Shown piece after piece: positions 13,506 through 25,195 of a DNA stretch of 64,000 bases (position 1 is the stretch's first letter; every line of letters begins with the position of its first letter). Both the position numbers and the translations under genes were made by a program. The stretch comes from Effrenium voratum (taxonomy: Eukaryota > Sar > Dinophyceae > Suessiales > Symbiodiniaceae): contig CAUJNA010000480.1 in the NCBI GenBank assembly GCA_963377175.1, forward strand, positions 448,364-512,363, read 5' to 3'. The notes beneath the pieces are model-generated. The model was not told where the DNA came from and searched no databases. It saw only the letters and a program-made list of their open reading frames with translations.

Positions 13506-13714
13506 TCACAATCCATATGCTCTTTCAAACACAATTGTGGAACCCGAAGCAGCACGGAAGCCTCCAAGGGGCCATAAGGGGCTGTCAGCTGCTGTCTTCT
13601 TTCTGGAGGCGCGGTTGCGATATTCACGCACCAACTTCGCATGCTCGCTGCGTTGCGCCTTGCAGATTTTGCAACCAACCGGGTGCGCGCATCGTAGGTG
13701 CCGGCATGTGAAAA
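13506..13714 (-). CDS. Cys/His-rich terminal exon (partial gene)
   Basis: A 69-codon frame follows an acceptor (GTCCCCAG) at 13716-13715 and ends in TGA at 13506. It opens FTCRHLRCAHPVGCKICKAQ and continues RSEHAKLVREYRNRASRKK, then a hydrophobic/Gly tail. The Cys and His spacing (C-x4-C, H, C-x2-C) suggests a small metal-binding cluster followed by a basic helix. The frame has strong codon bias, unlike its neighbours. Upstream exons were not found. It is probably the 3' exon of a gene between the two lipidated paralogues. I do not recognise the family, and expression is untested. Confidence 0.5.
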
Positions 13715-13716
13715 CT

Positions 13717-14300
13717 GGGGACCTCTCAATGTTGATTCCACGCTCAAGCCATCCCTAAGGTCGTCCCTAGTTTTGACACTGCTCTATTCTCTGCTCACTC
13801 CATCGTTCCCCCAGGGGCCAACGGCACATATCGTGCATCAGCCCACGTGCGCCAGGGTCAAAGCTGGCCAGGGCTGGCCCTGAGGAAAGGTCTGGAAGGC
13901 CCTAGATCAGTCCTTGCGCTTGGCTTTGGCACCACGGGCATTCTGGGATTCTTACCGCTGACACGCGCTAAAGAACAAAGCCTTAGCCAATACGCCTGTG
14001 GCCGCCAAGTCTCAATATGATTCAAGGCACCGAGCTGTGGGAAGCAAAGCGGGAACTTGCGGAACAGTTGACCCTCCATCTGCCTGGCTGACGTGGCAGG
14101 GCGAGTTCACCAGTCCCGGAAAGGTTGTCGTCAGTCGCATCTACTTATCTGTACCAACTAGCGATGCATTATCCTTCGATGAAAGAGAGGGCCTTCATTC
14201 GAAATGTGAGGGTGAGAGGAATTCAACTCTCGGAGAGTTTGTATAGATAAACAAGCGAGAAAGGCCGAGGCCGAGACTCGGGAGCATCACAAGCAAGGAA
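13717..14300. repeat. Diverged direct duplication, copy 1
   Basis: Shares several blocks with 14488-14945, including a nearly identical block of about 60 bp at 13873-13930 (contains GGAAAGGTCTGGAAGGCCCT), and the order of blocks is kept. Copy 1 begins right at the acceptor of the 13506-13714 exon. Confidence 0.8.
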
Positions 14301-14487
14301 TCTGAAGATATTGTGATCCATGCTGGTTGCCAAGAGCTTGCCCTGCACTCGGGTCATTGGACAAGAATCATTTGTTCACATTTCAGGCCTGACCAAAACT
14401 AGGAAACACCCGGCTTCCCAGCCGCAGGTGAATATGAATCTGCATCTGGGCCTTCCTTTCAATCCGGGAAGCTGCAGCTGGACTAAA

Positions 14488-14945
14488 CGGGGACCTCTCG
14501 CGCGGTTATCATATTAATTCCACGCTCAAGCCATCCCAAAGGGTCGTCCCTAGTTGTGACACATGCTCTATTCTCCGCTCACTCCATCTTTCCCCTAAAG
14601 ACCAACTGCACACATCGAGCATCCGCCTCACGGGTGCCAGGTGGTTAGGGCTGGCCCTGAGGAAAGGTCTGGAAGGCCCTAGATCAGTCCTAGCGCTTGG
14701 CTTTAGCACCACCAGCATTTTGAAGGCTGACACGGGTTAAAGAACAAAGCCTTGGCCAATAGTATGCCAGTGGCCGAGGCATCGAGCTGTAGCAAGCAAA
14801 GCGGAAATTTGCGGATCACTTGGCCCTCCATCTGCCTAGGACCTTCAATCGAAATGTGGGGGTGAAACGGACTCAACTCTCAGAGGGCTTGTACAAATGA
14901 AGGCCGAGGCCCTGACTCGGGAGCATCACAAGCAAGGAATCTGAT
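14488..14945. repeat. Diverged direct duplication, copy 2
   Basis: Second copy of 13717-14300, shorter by internal deletions. It keeps the CCACGCTCAAGCCATCCC block, the GGAAAGGTCTGGAAGGCCCT block and the end containing GGGAGCATCACAAGCAAGGA. Confidence 0.8.
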
Positions 14946-15057
14946 ACATGACGCCTGTGCTGCTCCCAGGTCATTGGAGAAAACCCCAAGGCAAAAAGTG
15001 CGAACATGTATCCTGGAGAGCTCAAATAAGCCTGGCACTTCTTAGATGCCAGGCCGA

Positions 15058-15469
15058 TTAAGAGGAGGCTCGAGCTTGGTCGGCCTCCTTTTCCTCCTTT
15101 GCACACATGTTTTGGAAGACTCCTGGGTGGCGGCGCACAATCCGAAGGAAGGCGTTCAACTTCCTGACGTGTCTCTCATGGTCGTATCGGCCCGGCATGC
15201 TGCCAGAGGCGCCACGGTACCATGAGGAGCAGCTCTGCAGTTCGTCCTGAAGGTCGCCGGAAGGGAAAACCACACCGCAGGCATCAGCCGGCGGAGGTGC
15301 CGGATGAACACCTCAGCATCCAGGGGCCCGAAAGGTAACAGCGGGCCCATGGGAAAGGGTGCCTATGTGTAATGAAAATGGAAAGGAAACCCACAAAAAC
15401 GCCGTAGAACTGGCCGTCTCAGGGGCATAAAGTGGGTGCCGTCACTCTGGCACTTGCTCCACAGCCCAT
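15058..15469 (-). CDS. Small predicted N-myristoylated protein, paralogue B
   Basis: Two-exon model. Exon 1 (15469-15446) is ATG plus seven codons, MGCGASAR, with a GTGACG donor. Exon 2 (15246-15058) follows a CTTCAG acceptor in phase 0 and ends in TAA. The product is 70 residues. It matches paralogue A at both ends: the lipidation start and the block HERHVRKLNAFLRIVRRHP. In the run LNAFLRIVRRHP five of twelve codons differ between A and B, every difference silent, which points to selection on the protein. Its intron is about 199 bp against 964 bp in A. The C-terminus is acidic/basic (CAKEEKEADQARASS), unlike that of A. Function unknown. Confidence 0.7.
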
Positions 15470-17216
15470 TCCGACGTGCCACCATTGAGCTGAAACTGCG
15501 GGGATCCATCTGTCGCAACCTGACCCCAACGCATTCAGGATGCTGATGCGGCAAAGGGCCGACTGCTAAAGTTGCACTTCACACAAACACACTGGGGGCC
15601 AAGAAGCGTGACTTAAGGGAATTGCATTCTCATCACCACTCGTCGCGGCCTAGCCTGTTATCGTCACGAAGAAAGCCAAAGTCAGAATTCTGATGAATGT
15701 ACACCCACACGCTTGATTGCCCGAAGGAATCCGAAGGACATCGCCTTGCTCAACCAGGCCAAGCGAGCAGCGGCGGGCCGCACAATGCTTTGGAGCGTTT
15801 TGCCAAACGGAATGTTTGCACATGCTTGCGAACAACAAAAGCAAATTAGTTTGAATCCAATATGATCTAGAAAATATCCACGTGACCATATGGAAGAAAC
15901 ACTCTGTCCACACAGAGACGCTCACGCACACACCCGTGTATCTGGAAACATGCTGCACAACACTGTGTAGCTGCATGTCATGTATAAGGTTGCGGAGGTA
16001 GTTGCATGCATAGCCTCTAGCGTGTGTCATCTATCCTGTCTCTGCCCTATTCAGTCCTCTGAGGTCTTTGCGGTGGATCGCCTTGTTGGCATTGCAGGAA
16101 CCAAGCCCACTCAAAAAACATTTTCTGGCGTCCCTGTTTGAGGAACACCGACATGCACTGTCAAGCACGACTTGCTGGAAATCGTTTCAAGCTGTCCATG
16201 TGCCTGCCACTTCTGCACGGCTCGAGAGCTTTGTCTTCCAAGGCCGGTGACGGAGCCGACACCGACTAACCTTGGCTCTGGCCAATGCCCCCAACCCAAG
16301 TCGAAATCATGAGGACCCCCTGCTGCATGATTTGACTTTTATCCACAGAGGGAACCATTGGAGTTGCATTCGAAGGGCAGGCAGTACTCCGGTTCGTGCT
16401 CGGGGCTGGGTTGGGGGTGGGGGCAGTCGAGAGCTACGTGGCAGGGCCAGTCCTAGCTACCTGGCTAGACAATGTATCAGGCTGCTAGCTGCTATATTTG
16501 TTAGTTGGATCATTCCTGGCTAGTCAGCTAGCCAGTGAACTAGCTGGTCAAATTGCTAGCGAATTAGTCAGCTGAAGGCATTGTCTAGCAGGCTCTCAAG
16601 GCCCCCCCCAAAAAAAAATGCAAAAAGAAAAGAAAAGAAAAGAGACAATAGCAGCGTACATAATAAATGTCATAAACTCATATGCATCATGCTGCTTCAA
16701 ATGAGGCTAGAGATGCCAAGTGGCAAAGATCAGGGCTAGCGAAAAAGAAACTCAATTGTGGAACTACCTAGCCAGCTAATTCCAACTAGCTACCCGAGCT
16801 TGCTTGTGTGGCTTAATGTAGGTGTTCTTGGGTCGGTTTGGGTCGGCCGTAGGCTGCTGCCTGCTGTTGGGTGGCCTCCGGGTTGACATCAGTGCAATTT
16901 GGGGTTGCTTAGGGCTTGGGGATTTAGCAATGGTTTTGGCTTGCTTAAAGGACGTGGTCGAATCCAGGGCCAAACCACCAATTACCCCCAAGGTCTAAGA
17001 CCAAGGAACGAAACATTTGGATGGCCAACGGAAAACCGGGGACCCCCACAAAGCAATCATGCAACATGCTGCGGCTGCAGGAAGTCTGGGCAAGGTCCGC
17101 GTGGAGTGGGGCACGTGGCAAAGAATCGTAAACTCTGACCATGTAGCAACTCTTCAGCTTGACATGGATGCCAACAAACCATCATGCTCAGAGGAATCGG
17201 AATCTCTTGTGGGGCT
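15470..17216. other. Spacer with CTAG-rich patch
   Basis: 5' flank of paralogue B and 3' flank of the protease-like gene. Between about 16440 and 16580, and again 16730-16800, CTAG/GCTAGC words recur many times, giving overlapping small palindromes. A poly-C/poly-A junction and a GAAAA-rich run follow at 16600-16650. No coding exon is supported. Confidence 0.4.
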
Positions 17217-17333
17217 CTATTTTGGGGTTCCATGTTCATCTGCGGGGGAGTACCAGCGGTGAAGCAGCGACTTGCCCAACTCCTTCCTGAGCCAGCCAGC
17301 CAGTACCGCTTGCAAAGGCTCCAACTCCGCTCC
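17217..17333 (-). CDS. Candidate terminal exon near the protease-like gene
   Basis: After an acceptor (ACGGAG) a phase-0 frame reads GAELEPLQAVLAGWLRKELG then KSLLHRWYSP, ending at TAG 17219-17217 or at a GC donor at 17243. It is helical and codon-biased. It could follow the 17950-17879 exon, which also ends in phase 0, but it does not contain the serine motif expected there. It may belong to another gene. Confidence 0.35.
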   Translation of the reverse strand, partial: GAELEPLQAVLAGWLRKELGKSLLHRWYSPADEHGTPK

Positions 17334-17878
17334 CTCCGTTCCCCCTCATGCCAACGCAGCACCTGGCCAAAGGTCAGGCCAAAGGTCAGACTTTCCTAAA
17401 GAGTTCCACAGACCTGCAAGCGATCAGGAACATGCATGAGTCATCATTTATTCATCACTTGCATCTTCATGCGTGCATTTGTTTCCAAGCAACCCTGCAA
17501 AACCATATGACCCAAACCGAGAGGTGCCCTGGGTTTGGGATAATATGCCAAGGAAACAGCAACTTATAAATCAAAGGGAACCCAAATAGAACCAAGTGGA
17601 AACGAAATGGCTTTCCGACATTTGGGTTTCACTATTGATTTGAATCAACATGGGACCAGCGCCATCTGTTGACTAAACTGACCTCAACTCAACGGACACC
17701 CACAGCGAGGAGCCATGTTTAGAAAGAAACCCGCATGACGGCCATCTGCAAATACAACAATTCTAAAACCCGAAGCAACGGATCTTCAAGTAAAGAGCCA
17801 GCCTGGTGAGCTCGGTGTTCGTTTCCAGTTGCCATAAGGGCATATGCCGAATCCCCCCATGTAGCCCGCAGCTAAAAC

Positions 17879-20800
17879 CGCTCCAAGGTGCCATGCCCAG
17901 GTTCCCGGATGGCCAATGGCATAAACCTCATCCCCCAACTGCGGCGAAGACTGGGCAAGCCGCAACCTAAGGAAGCAAACAGTTACCAGCACCCCCGCAC
18001 CCCACTCTTTTTTCTTGGCCGGGGCTGCGGAAAGGCACCTGGAATGCCAATTTCTTCTTAAAGGCGCCGCCCTGCAACTGCCAGATATGCGGGATGACTC
18101 AACCACCCTCTCCGAACACACACAAAAACAAACTGGAGATGTGTTTGGGGGTGGTGTGGTTGGGAGTCTTACCTTTGATGGCTCAATAAAGCAAACTGCT
18201 ATCTTTCTTGGGTGGTTTGGATCGGTGTTGGGGATTCTAAATTTGTGTACAAAATGGAAAGGCATCAGCCCAAACCACCAACTGGGAGGCTGGAAAAGCC
18301 CCCCTTGTAGAAGCGCAAGCAACCAACACACGTAATTATGTAACATGAGTTCGGCAAGCCTCAAAATACGTGCCTATCATATAGTTGGTGCATCATGGGA
18401 GGCGTTTTTTTCACCTCTTACCACTCCCTTGCTTCCACTCGTCTATCTGGAGCGGTTAAAGCGAGTAAGGGATGAAGATAGAATGAGATAAGAGATCAAA
18501 CAAAGAAACAGGGCTGTACAAATATCTGGATTTACAGTGTCCGTTGCTTTTGTAATCATCACATTTTAGTCTTCTCACTATGAGGGTCCTCTGCCTTCAA
18601 GGCCATGATGAGAATTGTAGACAGTCGACGGAAGAGGGGCGGAAGAGTTACAAATTCGCTGCGGCAGAACACTGCGGTGCTGGATTTCCTTCAAACAGAC
18701 CTGGAACTTGCTTGCTTCCCATCAAAACAAAAGAGCCAGTTTTATGCGTAGTTTACACGCATAGCATTGGCCTCTCTGTATCTGCCGGTGCCACCAACTG
18801 AGAATGGTAAAGCATGGTGTACGAACCCCCAGCCATTCTGCTAACTTGGCTTTTCGAGGTTTTCGCGCCTTCCAGCTTGAGCAGGCGCGACTCCGAATTC
18901 TGGAACGTATCCCCCAAATGCGACCCAAAGAGAAAGCCTGGCACGCCCCATGTTTGAATGAGAAGGATGTGCCGCACAAATCAATCACTCTATCACGAAT
19001 TTGTGGATTGGTGTGGGTTCAATTTCTGGCTCTTGTTGAGCTAATATACTCCCTCACCAACATGGAACCTGAGAAGCGCCTCAACCAGGAAATTGCTTTG
19101 GACCCGCAGCCTATCAGAGAGGGTTCCCACCTTTTTCCCCTCCCACTTGTCTCAAGCAAGCCCGCCGCCCCAGCTTTCAAAAGCTCCCCAATGCGAGGCC
19201 CGGGCGGTTTTGGAAGCTGGAAATCGCCGCTGGGACTAGAGCAACCTGTCAGTATATCTTCGACTGGCGGCTTTTGAATGAAATGGTCCGAAACACAATT
19301 TTAAAGCTGCCCGTTGATTGCCCATCATCTGCGGCCGCGAAAGGAACATGGCACCTTGTTGACAAACCATTCTGCGCCCTCCGGTGTCAGGGCTTGCTTG
19401 TTCAGAAGGATGGCATACCCTTCCTGTCTGACTTTATTGGCCGTGTTTTGATGTACCATATGCCACTCTTTTCGCCAACGCCCATCCAGAGCTGTTCTGC
19501 TTAAAGACATCTGACGAACACAATCGCGTGGAGAACCCCCCGGCGGAGTTAAAAAACATGGGCCACGCAGGCGAAACATGGCGTCATAAACCCTCGCATC
19601 ACATGTCCGCAGAAGTTCTCCGTTCAAAACGGCGTGAGTTGGCTCTGTGAATCAACATTGAACAAGTCGGCATTCCTTGCCTCGGAGTCACCCTTCCTTT
19701 TCATGCTGTAAGTTGTCCGTGGTGCATATCGCTCTGAGTCAGTGGGACATACTCATTCAAGTGAGTCCATTTACTTGAAGAAAGGAAATCGGGGAATGCC
19801 GTCAAAACAAACCTGGCAAACAACCTGATGTAGTGCACCACAGCCAATGGCAGTGAAAAACTGGGAGTCCTGTCTTGCCGGTGTTGGGAATACCTATCGG
19901 GTTTTGTTCTTTCTTGTTCCGGGTCTGGTGCTAAAAAACAAAATCTGACTGACTATGGCACGGAAGCCAGACCGCCAAGAGACCCCAACCTGTTGGCTGG
20001 GCCCATGAACAACAAGACGGCATTTAGTTCAACCAAAGCAAGTTTAGGGCTTGGACAAACAAGGGTCCTCAGACACGAGGGAAGGCAAAGGTCGCCCGCA
20101 GGTTTGGGTTGGACAATCCCCAGAAACACTTTGGCAGGTTCATGGGAGCTGGCAGGGAAGTATTGAACAGACTACTTCCCGTTTGGGGACCCTATCCACT
20201 TCCGCGATTGTTGGAAACAATCGTAAGTGGGACAGGGTCCTGCGCGCTACCATATTGAGTCAGATTCTACCATGGCTCAATCACCCCTGTGCTCACCACA
20301 AAAAAGGGCTGCGGGAAATGACCGCTTCCCTGATACAACAGAAAGGGCTTTCCAAAGACTACCCACCCACCCCACAATAAAAAATTCCCTAATAATTAAC
20401 ATCATCCTTGTCCTTCGCCGTGGCGCTGTCCGTCACTGGCCGCAGAAGCGCCAGGTCACAGCGGCTGGCGCGCGCCAGCGTCCGAGCGCGGCAGGAGCTG
20501 CCGTCCGAAAAGTGCACGGAGACCAACGTGCTCTTCGTGACCACGTGGCTGTTGGTGACCTCAAAGGGAAAATCCCGAACGTTATGTTTGTTTGTGGGCG
20601 TTCGTCAGAAAGCTTGTGCCCGAAACGTGCATCTTCTGCTAGCCTAGCGCGTCTCTAGCGAAAAAATATGGCTGGCAAAATCGGGCAACAGATGCAACAA
20701 ACAAATGACAAATCAGAAGTTCAGGAATTTCGCCCTGGGCATGCCGCTGCTCCCTTCAAAAGGCGAGTGTTTTGTGGGTGCTCGGGGCGTATACACTGCA

Positions 20801-21730
20801 CACACGCCTGCGCGAGTGCCTACGCAAAGCCTCCGCGACTGCAAGAGTTGCCTACGCGCGTATTTGCGTCTTCCTTGCCTACGCGGATGCCTACGCAAGC
20901 TGCTTGCCGGCTTTGTAACTGTGCCGAGTCATTCCTTGCCTGCTTGCGGCTTGTGAGTTGTTTAATCGCAACTTTTCAGTACAAGTGTAGTATACTTTAA
21001 GTGCACCACTTGGCAGCTGCAGACTGGACCTGCAACACAACTTCTACCGGACGGCTGCATCAACCGTTGAGAATTCAGTCATGGGCATCATGGAAGCTGA
21101 ACAAAGTCTAGCACAAAGCTAGCGGTTTTCCTTGCGCCACCCGTGGGGTTCACGAAATCCTGGCGCGTGCAGCCTTGAAAGGCAAACTAAAGCACATAAT
21201 AGGATATGATTTACTTGCGTCCGCTTGTAAGCATCCTTACACGCATTTTTGACAACCCCTCTTGTGCGCATGCTTGATTGAAAGAAACGTGCTTGGAATT
21301 GCCGGGACTCGTGTTGCTGTTGTGCTTTTTTTGTCCAGCTGTGTCTTTTCACATGTGTTCGGTGTTTTGCTCTGCTCCTTTTTCTGTTTTGAACACATAT
21401 ATGTCTCTGTCAGGACTCTCCTTCTGCTTGCAAATGTGCAATGATGTCAAAAGAGGCAGGTAGACCACTTGCGAAGCCCCAAACATGTACTTAAGGGTTG
21501 TTGCAGAAAATGTCTTCTTGCTTCCTTGAAGGGAATCCCCTTCCGGTTCTTTCCCAGCACCCGGAAACAGTCACTCCTCTCGCAGCGGGCAATGTTTGCT
21601 TCTTTCCTCGAAATCCGAGGCGGGCACGATGAGGCCACCCTCCCACAGGAAGCCACTTCCGTGGGTCCGTGCCCAGGGGCGCCACAGGTCCATGGCGCGG
21701 ACCAGCACCACGGAATTCACCGCCTTTGCC
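17879..21730 (-). CDS. HtrA/Deg-like trypsin-fold serine protease (partial)
   Basis: Four exons join in phase: 21730-21628, 20559-20437, 18071-18039 (33 bp) and 17950-17879. The first ends GSGFLWEGGLI and the second opens VTNSHVV, recreating the HtrA signature before the catalytic His. The second exon also carries SVHFSDGSS and RCDLALLRP, with the catalytic Asp 30 residues after the His, as in DegP. The micro-exon encodes GGAFKKKLAFQ; the next exon encodes QLGDEVYAIGHPGTW, the VAIG-type strand of the fold. The spacing from Asp to AIG is then close to DegP. Donors are GTGCCC, GTGACG, GTGCCT and GTTTTA. The N-terminus and the Ser exon (GNSGGP type) were not found, so activity is unproven. HtrA proteins degrade misfolded proteins in plastids, mitochondria or the secretory path; no targeting peptide is visible. 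Confidence 0.8.
19325..19627 (-). other. Open frame inside the protease intron, status unclear
   Basis: A 100-codon minus frame within the intron between the 20437 and 18071 exon ends. Codon bias is weak and no splice-bounded exon or motif could be recognised. Listed because this intron holds nothing else; it may be an old pseudogene piece or chance. Confidence 0.2.
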
Positions 21731-21949
21731 CTGGCGAACCATGTGGGTCCTCTGAGGCCCCTATGTGGAGGCGTGTAACCTTTGAAGAATCAGTCCCTGG
21801 ACAAGTAGGGTTCGTCCAACATGCAGCTACCCCAAAGACTCAGGAAGCTCATCAAGCATATGTCGGAATGTAAAAACGGGGGGGGGGAGCGTTAAAAGTA
21901 CTCAAAAGCAACGTTTCAAGACTCCGTGGGCTAGGGAGAGCAACGACGA

Positions 21950-24900
21950 AGGGCATCACACCCTGGCAAATCTTGGAATGATGCGGGTGATGCCCTGGCA
22001 AAGGGGCCGGCATGCCTGCAGGTTGACAACCTGCAGGGATCGCAGCCTGGGAAATCCTGGAATGATGCGGGTGATGCCGTGGCAACGGGGCCGGCATGCC
22101 TGCAGGTTGACAACCTGCAGGGATCACAGCCTGGAAAATCCTGGAATGATGCGGGTGATGCCGTGGCAAAGGGGGCGGCATGCCTGCAGGTTGACAACCT
22201 GCAGGGATCACAGCCTGGGAAATCCTGGAATGATGCAGGTGATGCCGTGGCAAAGGGGCCGGCATGCCTGCAGGTTCAACCTGCAGGGATCACAGCCTGG
22301 AAAATCCTGCAATGATGCGGGTGATGCCGTAGCAACGGGGCCGGCATGCCTGCAGGTTGACAACCTGCAGGGATCACAGCCTGGAAAATCCTGGAATGAT
22401 GCGGGTGATGCCGTGGCAAAGGGGCCGGCATGCCTGCAGGTTGACAACCTGCAGGGATCACAGCCTGGGAAATCCTGGAATGATGCGGGTGATGCCGTGG
22501 CAAAGGGGCCGGCATGCCTGCAGGTTGACAACCTGCAGGGATCACAGCCTGGAAAATCCTGGAATGATGCGGGTGATGCCGTGGCAAAGGGGGCGGCATG
22601 CCTGCAGGTTGACAACCTGCAGGGATCACAGCCTGGAAATCCTGGAATGATGCGAGTGATGCCGTGGCAAAGGGGCGGCATGCCTGCAGGTTGAAACCTG
22701 CAGGGATCACAGCCTGGAAAATCCTGTGATGCAAACGGGGCCGGCATGCCTGCAGGTTGCAACCTGCCTCACAGCCTGGGAAATCCTGGAATGATGCAGG
22801 TGATGCCGTGGCAAAGGGGCCGGCATGCCTGCAGGTTGACAACCTGCAGGGATCACAGCCTGGGAAATCCTGGAATGATGCGGGTGATGCCGTGGCAAAG
22901 GGGCCGGCATGCCTGCAGGTTGACAACCTGCAGGGATCACAGCCTGGAAAATCCTGGAATGATGCGGGTGATGCCGTGGCAAAGGGGCCGGCATGCCTGC
23001 AGGTTGACAACCTGCAGGGATCACAGCCTGGGAAATCCTGGAATGATGCGGGTGATGCCGTGGCAAAGGGGCCGGCATGCCTGCAGGTTGACAACCTGCA
23101 GAGATCACAGCCTGGCAAATCTTGGAATGATGCGGGTGATGCCCTGGCAAAGGGGCCGGCATGCCTGCAGGTTGACAACCTGCAGGGATCACAGCCTGGG
23201 AAAGCCTGGAATGATGCGGGTGATGCCGTGGCAACGGGGCCGGCATGCCTGCAGGTTGACAACCTGCAGGGATCACAGCCCTGGAAAATCCTGGAATGAT
23301 GCGGTGGCAAAGGGGCCGGCATGCCTGCAGGTTGACAACCTGCAGGGATCACAGCCTGGAAAATCCTGGAATGATGCGGGTGATGCCGTGGGAAAGGGGG
23401 CGGCATGCCTGCAGGTTGACAACCTGCAGGGATCACAGCCTGGGAAATCCTGGAATGATGCGGGTGATGCCGTGGCAACGGGGCCGGCATGCCTGCAAGT
23501 TCAACCTGCAGGGATCACAGCCTGGAAAATCCTGGAATGATGCGGGTGATGCCGTGGCAAAGGGGCCGGCATGCCTGCAGGTTGACAACCTGCAGGGATC
23601 ACAGCCTGGGAAATCCTGGAATGATGCGGGTGATGCCGTGGCAACGGGGCCGGCATGCCTGCAGGTTGACAACCTGCAGGGATCACAGCCTGGAAAATCC
23701 TGCAATGATGCGGGCGATGCCGTGGCAAAGGGGCCGGCATGCCTGCAGGTTGACAACCTGCAGGGATTACAGCCTGAAAAATCCTGGAATGATGCGGGCG
23801 ATGCCGTGGCAAAGGGGGCGGCATGCCTGCAGGTTGACAACCTGCAGGGATCACAGCCTGGCAAATCCTGGAATGATGCGGGTGATGCCGTGGCAAGGGG
23901 GCCGGCATGAACAACTTGCAGGGATCACAGCCTGGGAAATCCTGGAATGATGCGGGTGATGCCCTGGCAAAGGGGCCGGCGTGCCACAGCCTGGGAAATC
24001 CTGGAATGATGCGGGTGATGCCGTGGCAAAGGGGCCGGCATGCCTGCAGGTTCACAACCTGCAGGGATCACAGCCTGGCAAATCTTGGAATGATGCGGGT
24101 GATGCCCTGGCAAAGGGGCCGGCATGCCTGCAGGTTGACAACCTGCAGGGATCACAGCCTGGGAAAGCCTGGAATGATGCGGGTGATGCCGTGGCAACGG
24201 GGCCGGCATGCCTGCAGGTTGACAACCTGCAGGGATCACAGCCCTGGAAAATCCTGGAATGATGCGGTGGCAAAGGGGCCGGCATGCCTGCAGGTTGACA
24301 ACCTGCAGGGATCACAGCCTGGGAAAATCCTGGAATGATGCGGGTGATGCCGTGGCAAAGGGGCCGGCATGCCTGCAGGTTGACAACCTGCAGGGATCAC
24401 AGCCTGGGAAATCCTGGAATGATGCGGGTGATGCCGTGGCAAAGGGGCCGGCATGCCTGCAGGTTGACAACCTGCAGGGATCACAGCCTGGGAAATCCTG
24501 GAATGATGCGGGTGATGCCGTGGCAACGGGGCCGGCATGCCTGCAGGTTGACAACCTGCAATAACAGCCTGGGAAATCCTGGAATGATGCGGGTGATGCC
24601 GTGGCAAAGGGGCCGGCATGCCTGCAGGTTGACAACCTGCAGAGATCACAGCCTGGGAAATCCTGGAATGATGCGGGTGATGCCGTGGCAAAGGGGCCGG
24701 CATGCCTGCAGGTTGACAACCTGCAGGGATCACAGCCTGGGAAATCCTGGAATGATGCGGGTGATGCCGTGGCAAAGGGGCCGGCATGCCTGCAGGTTGA
24801 CAACCTGCAGGGATCACAGCCTGGAAAATCCTGGAATGATGCGAGTGATGCCGTGGCAAAGGGGCCGGCATGCCTGCAAATTGACAATGCCTGCAGGTTG

Positions 24901-25195
24901 ACAACCTGCAGGGATCACAGCCTGGAAAATCCTGGAATGATGCGGGTGATGCCGTGGCAAACAGGTTGACAACCTGCAGGGATCACAGCCTGGGAAATCC
25001 TAGAATGATGCGGGTGATGCCGTGGCAAAGGGGCCGGCATGCCTGCAGGTTGACAACCTGCAGAGATCACTGCCTGGGAAATCCTGGAATGATGCGGGTG
25101 ATGCCGTGGCAAAGGGGCCGGCATGCCTGCAGGTTGACAACCTGCAGGGATCACAGCCTGGGAAATCCTGGAATGATGCGGGTGGCAAAGGAGGC
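21950..25195. repeat. Satellite-like array of an 84-bp unit, about 38 copies
   Basis: The unit runs GATGCGGGTGATGCCGTGGC, AAAGGGGCCGGCATG, a dyad, then GGATCACAGCCTGGGAAATC. The dyad is 23 bp: arms CCTGCAGGTTG and CAACCTGCAGG around one central base. GGCATGCC next to it is a second palindrome. Copies vary by single bases, and some are shortened (about 22660-22780, 23290-23320, 23890-24000, 24880-24965). The period is 28 codons, so frames on both strands stay open for hundreds of codons; I do not call these genes. It lies just upstream of the first protease exon found and may be intronic. Confidence 0.95.

Noticed and set aside
15363..15554. Minus frame with DPRSFSSMVARRNGLWSKCQ
   Set aside because: A different frame of the same bases contains the ATG of paralogue B (MGCGASAR), which is supported by its duplicate; this frame is a shadow.
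22276..23490. Open frames of up to 404 codons on both strands in the 84-bp array
   Set aside because: The period is exactly 28 codons and both strands and several frames are open. This is a product of unit length, not selection, and there is no start/stop or codon logic.
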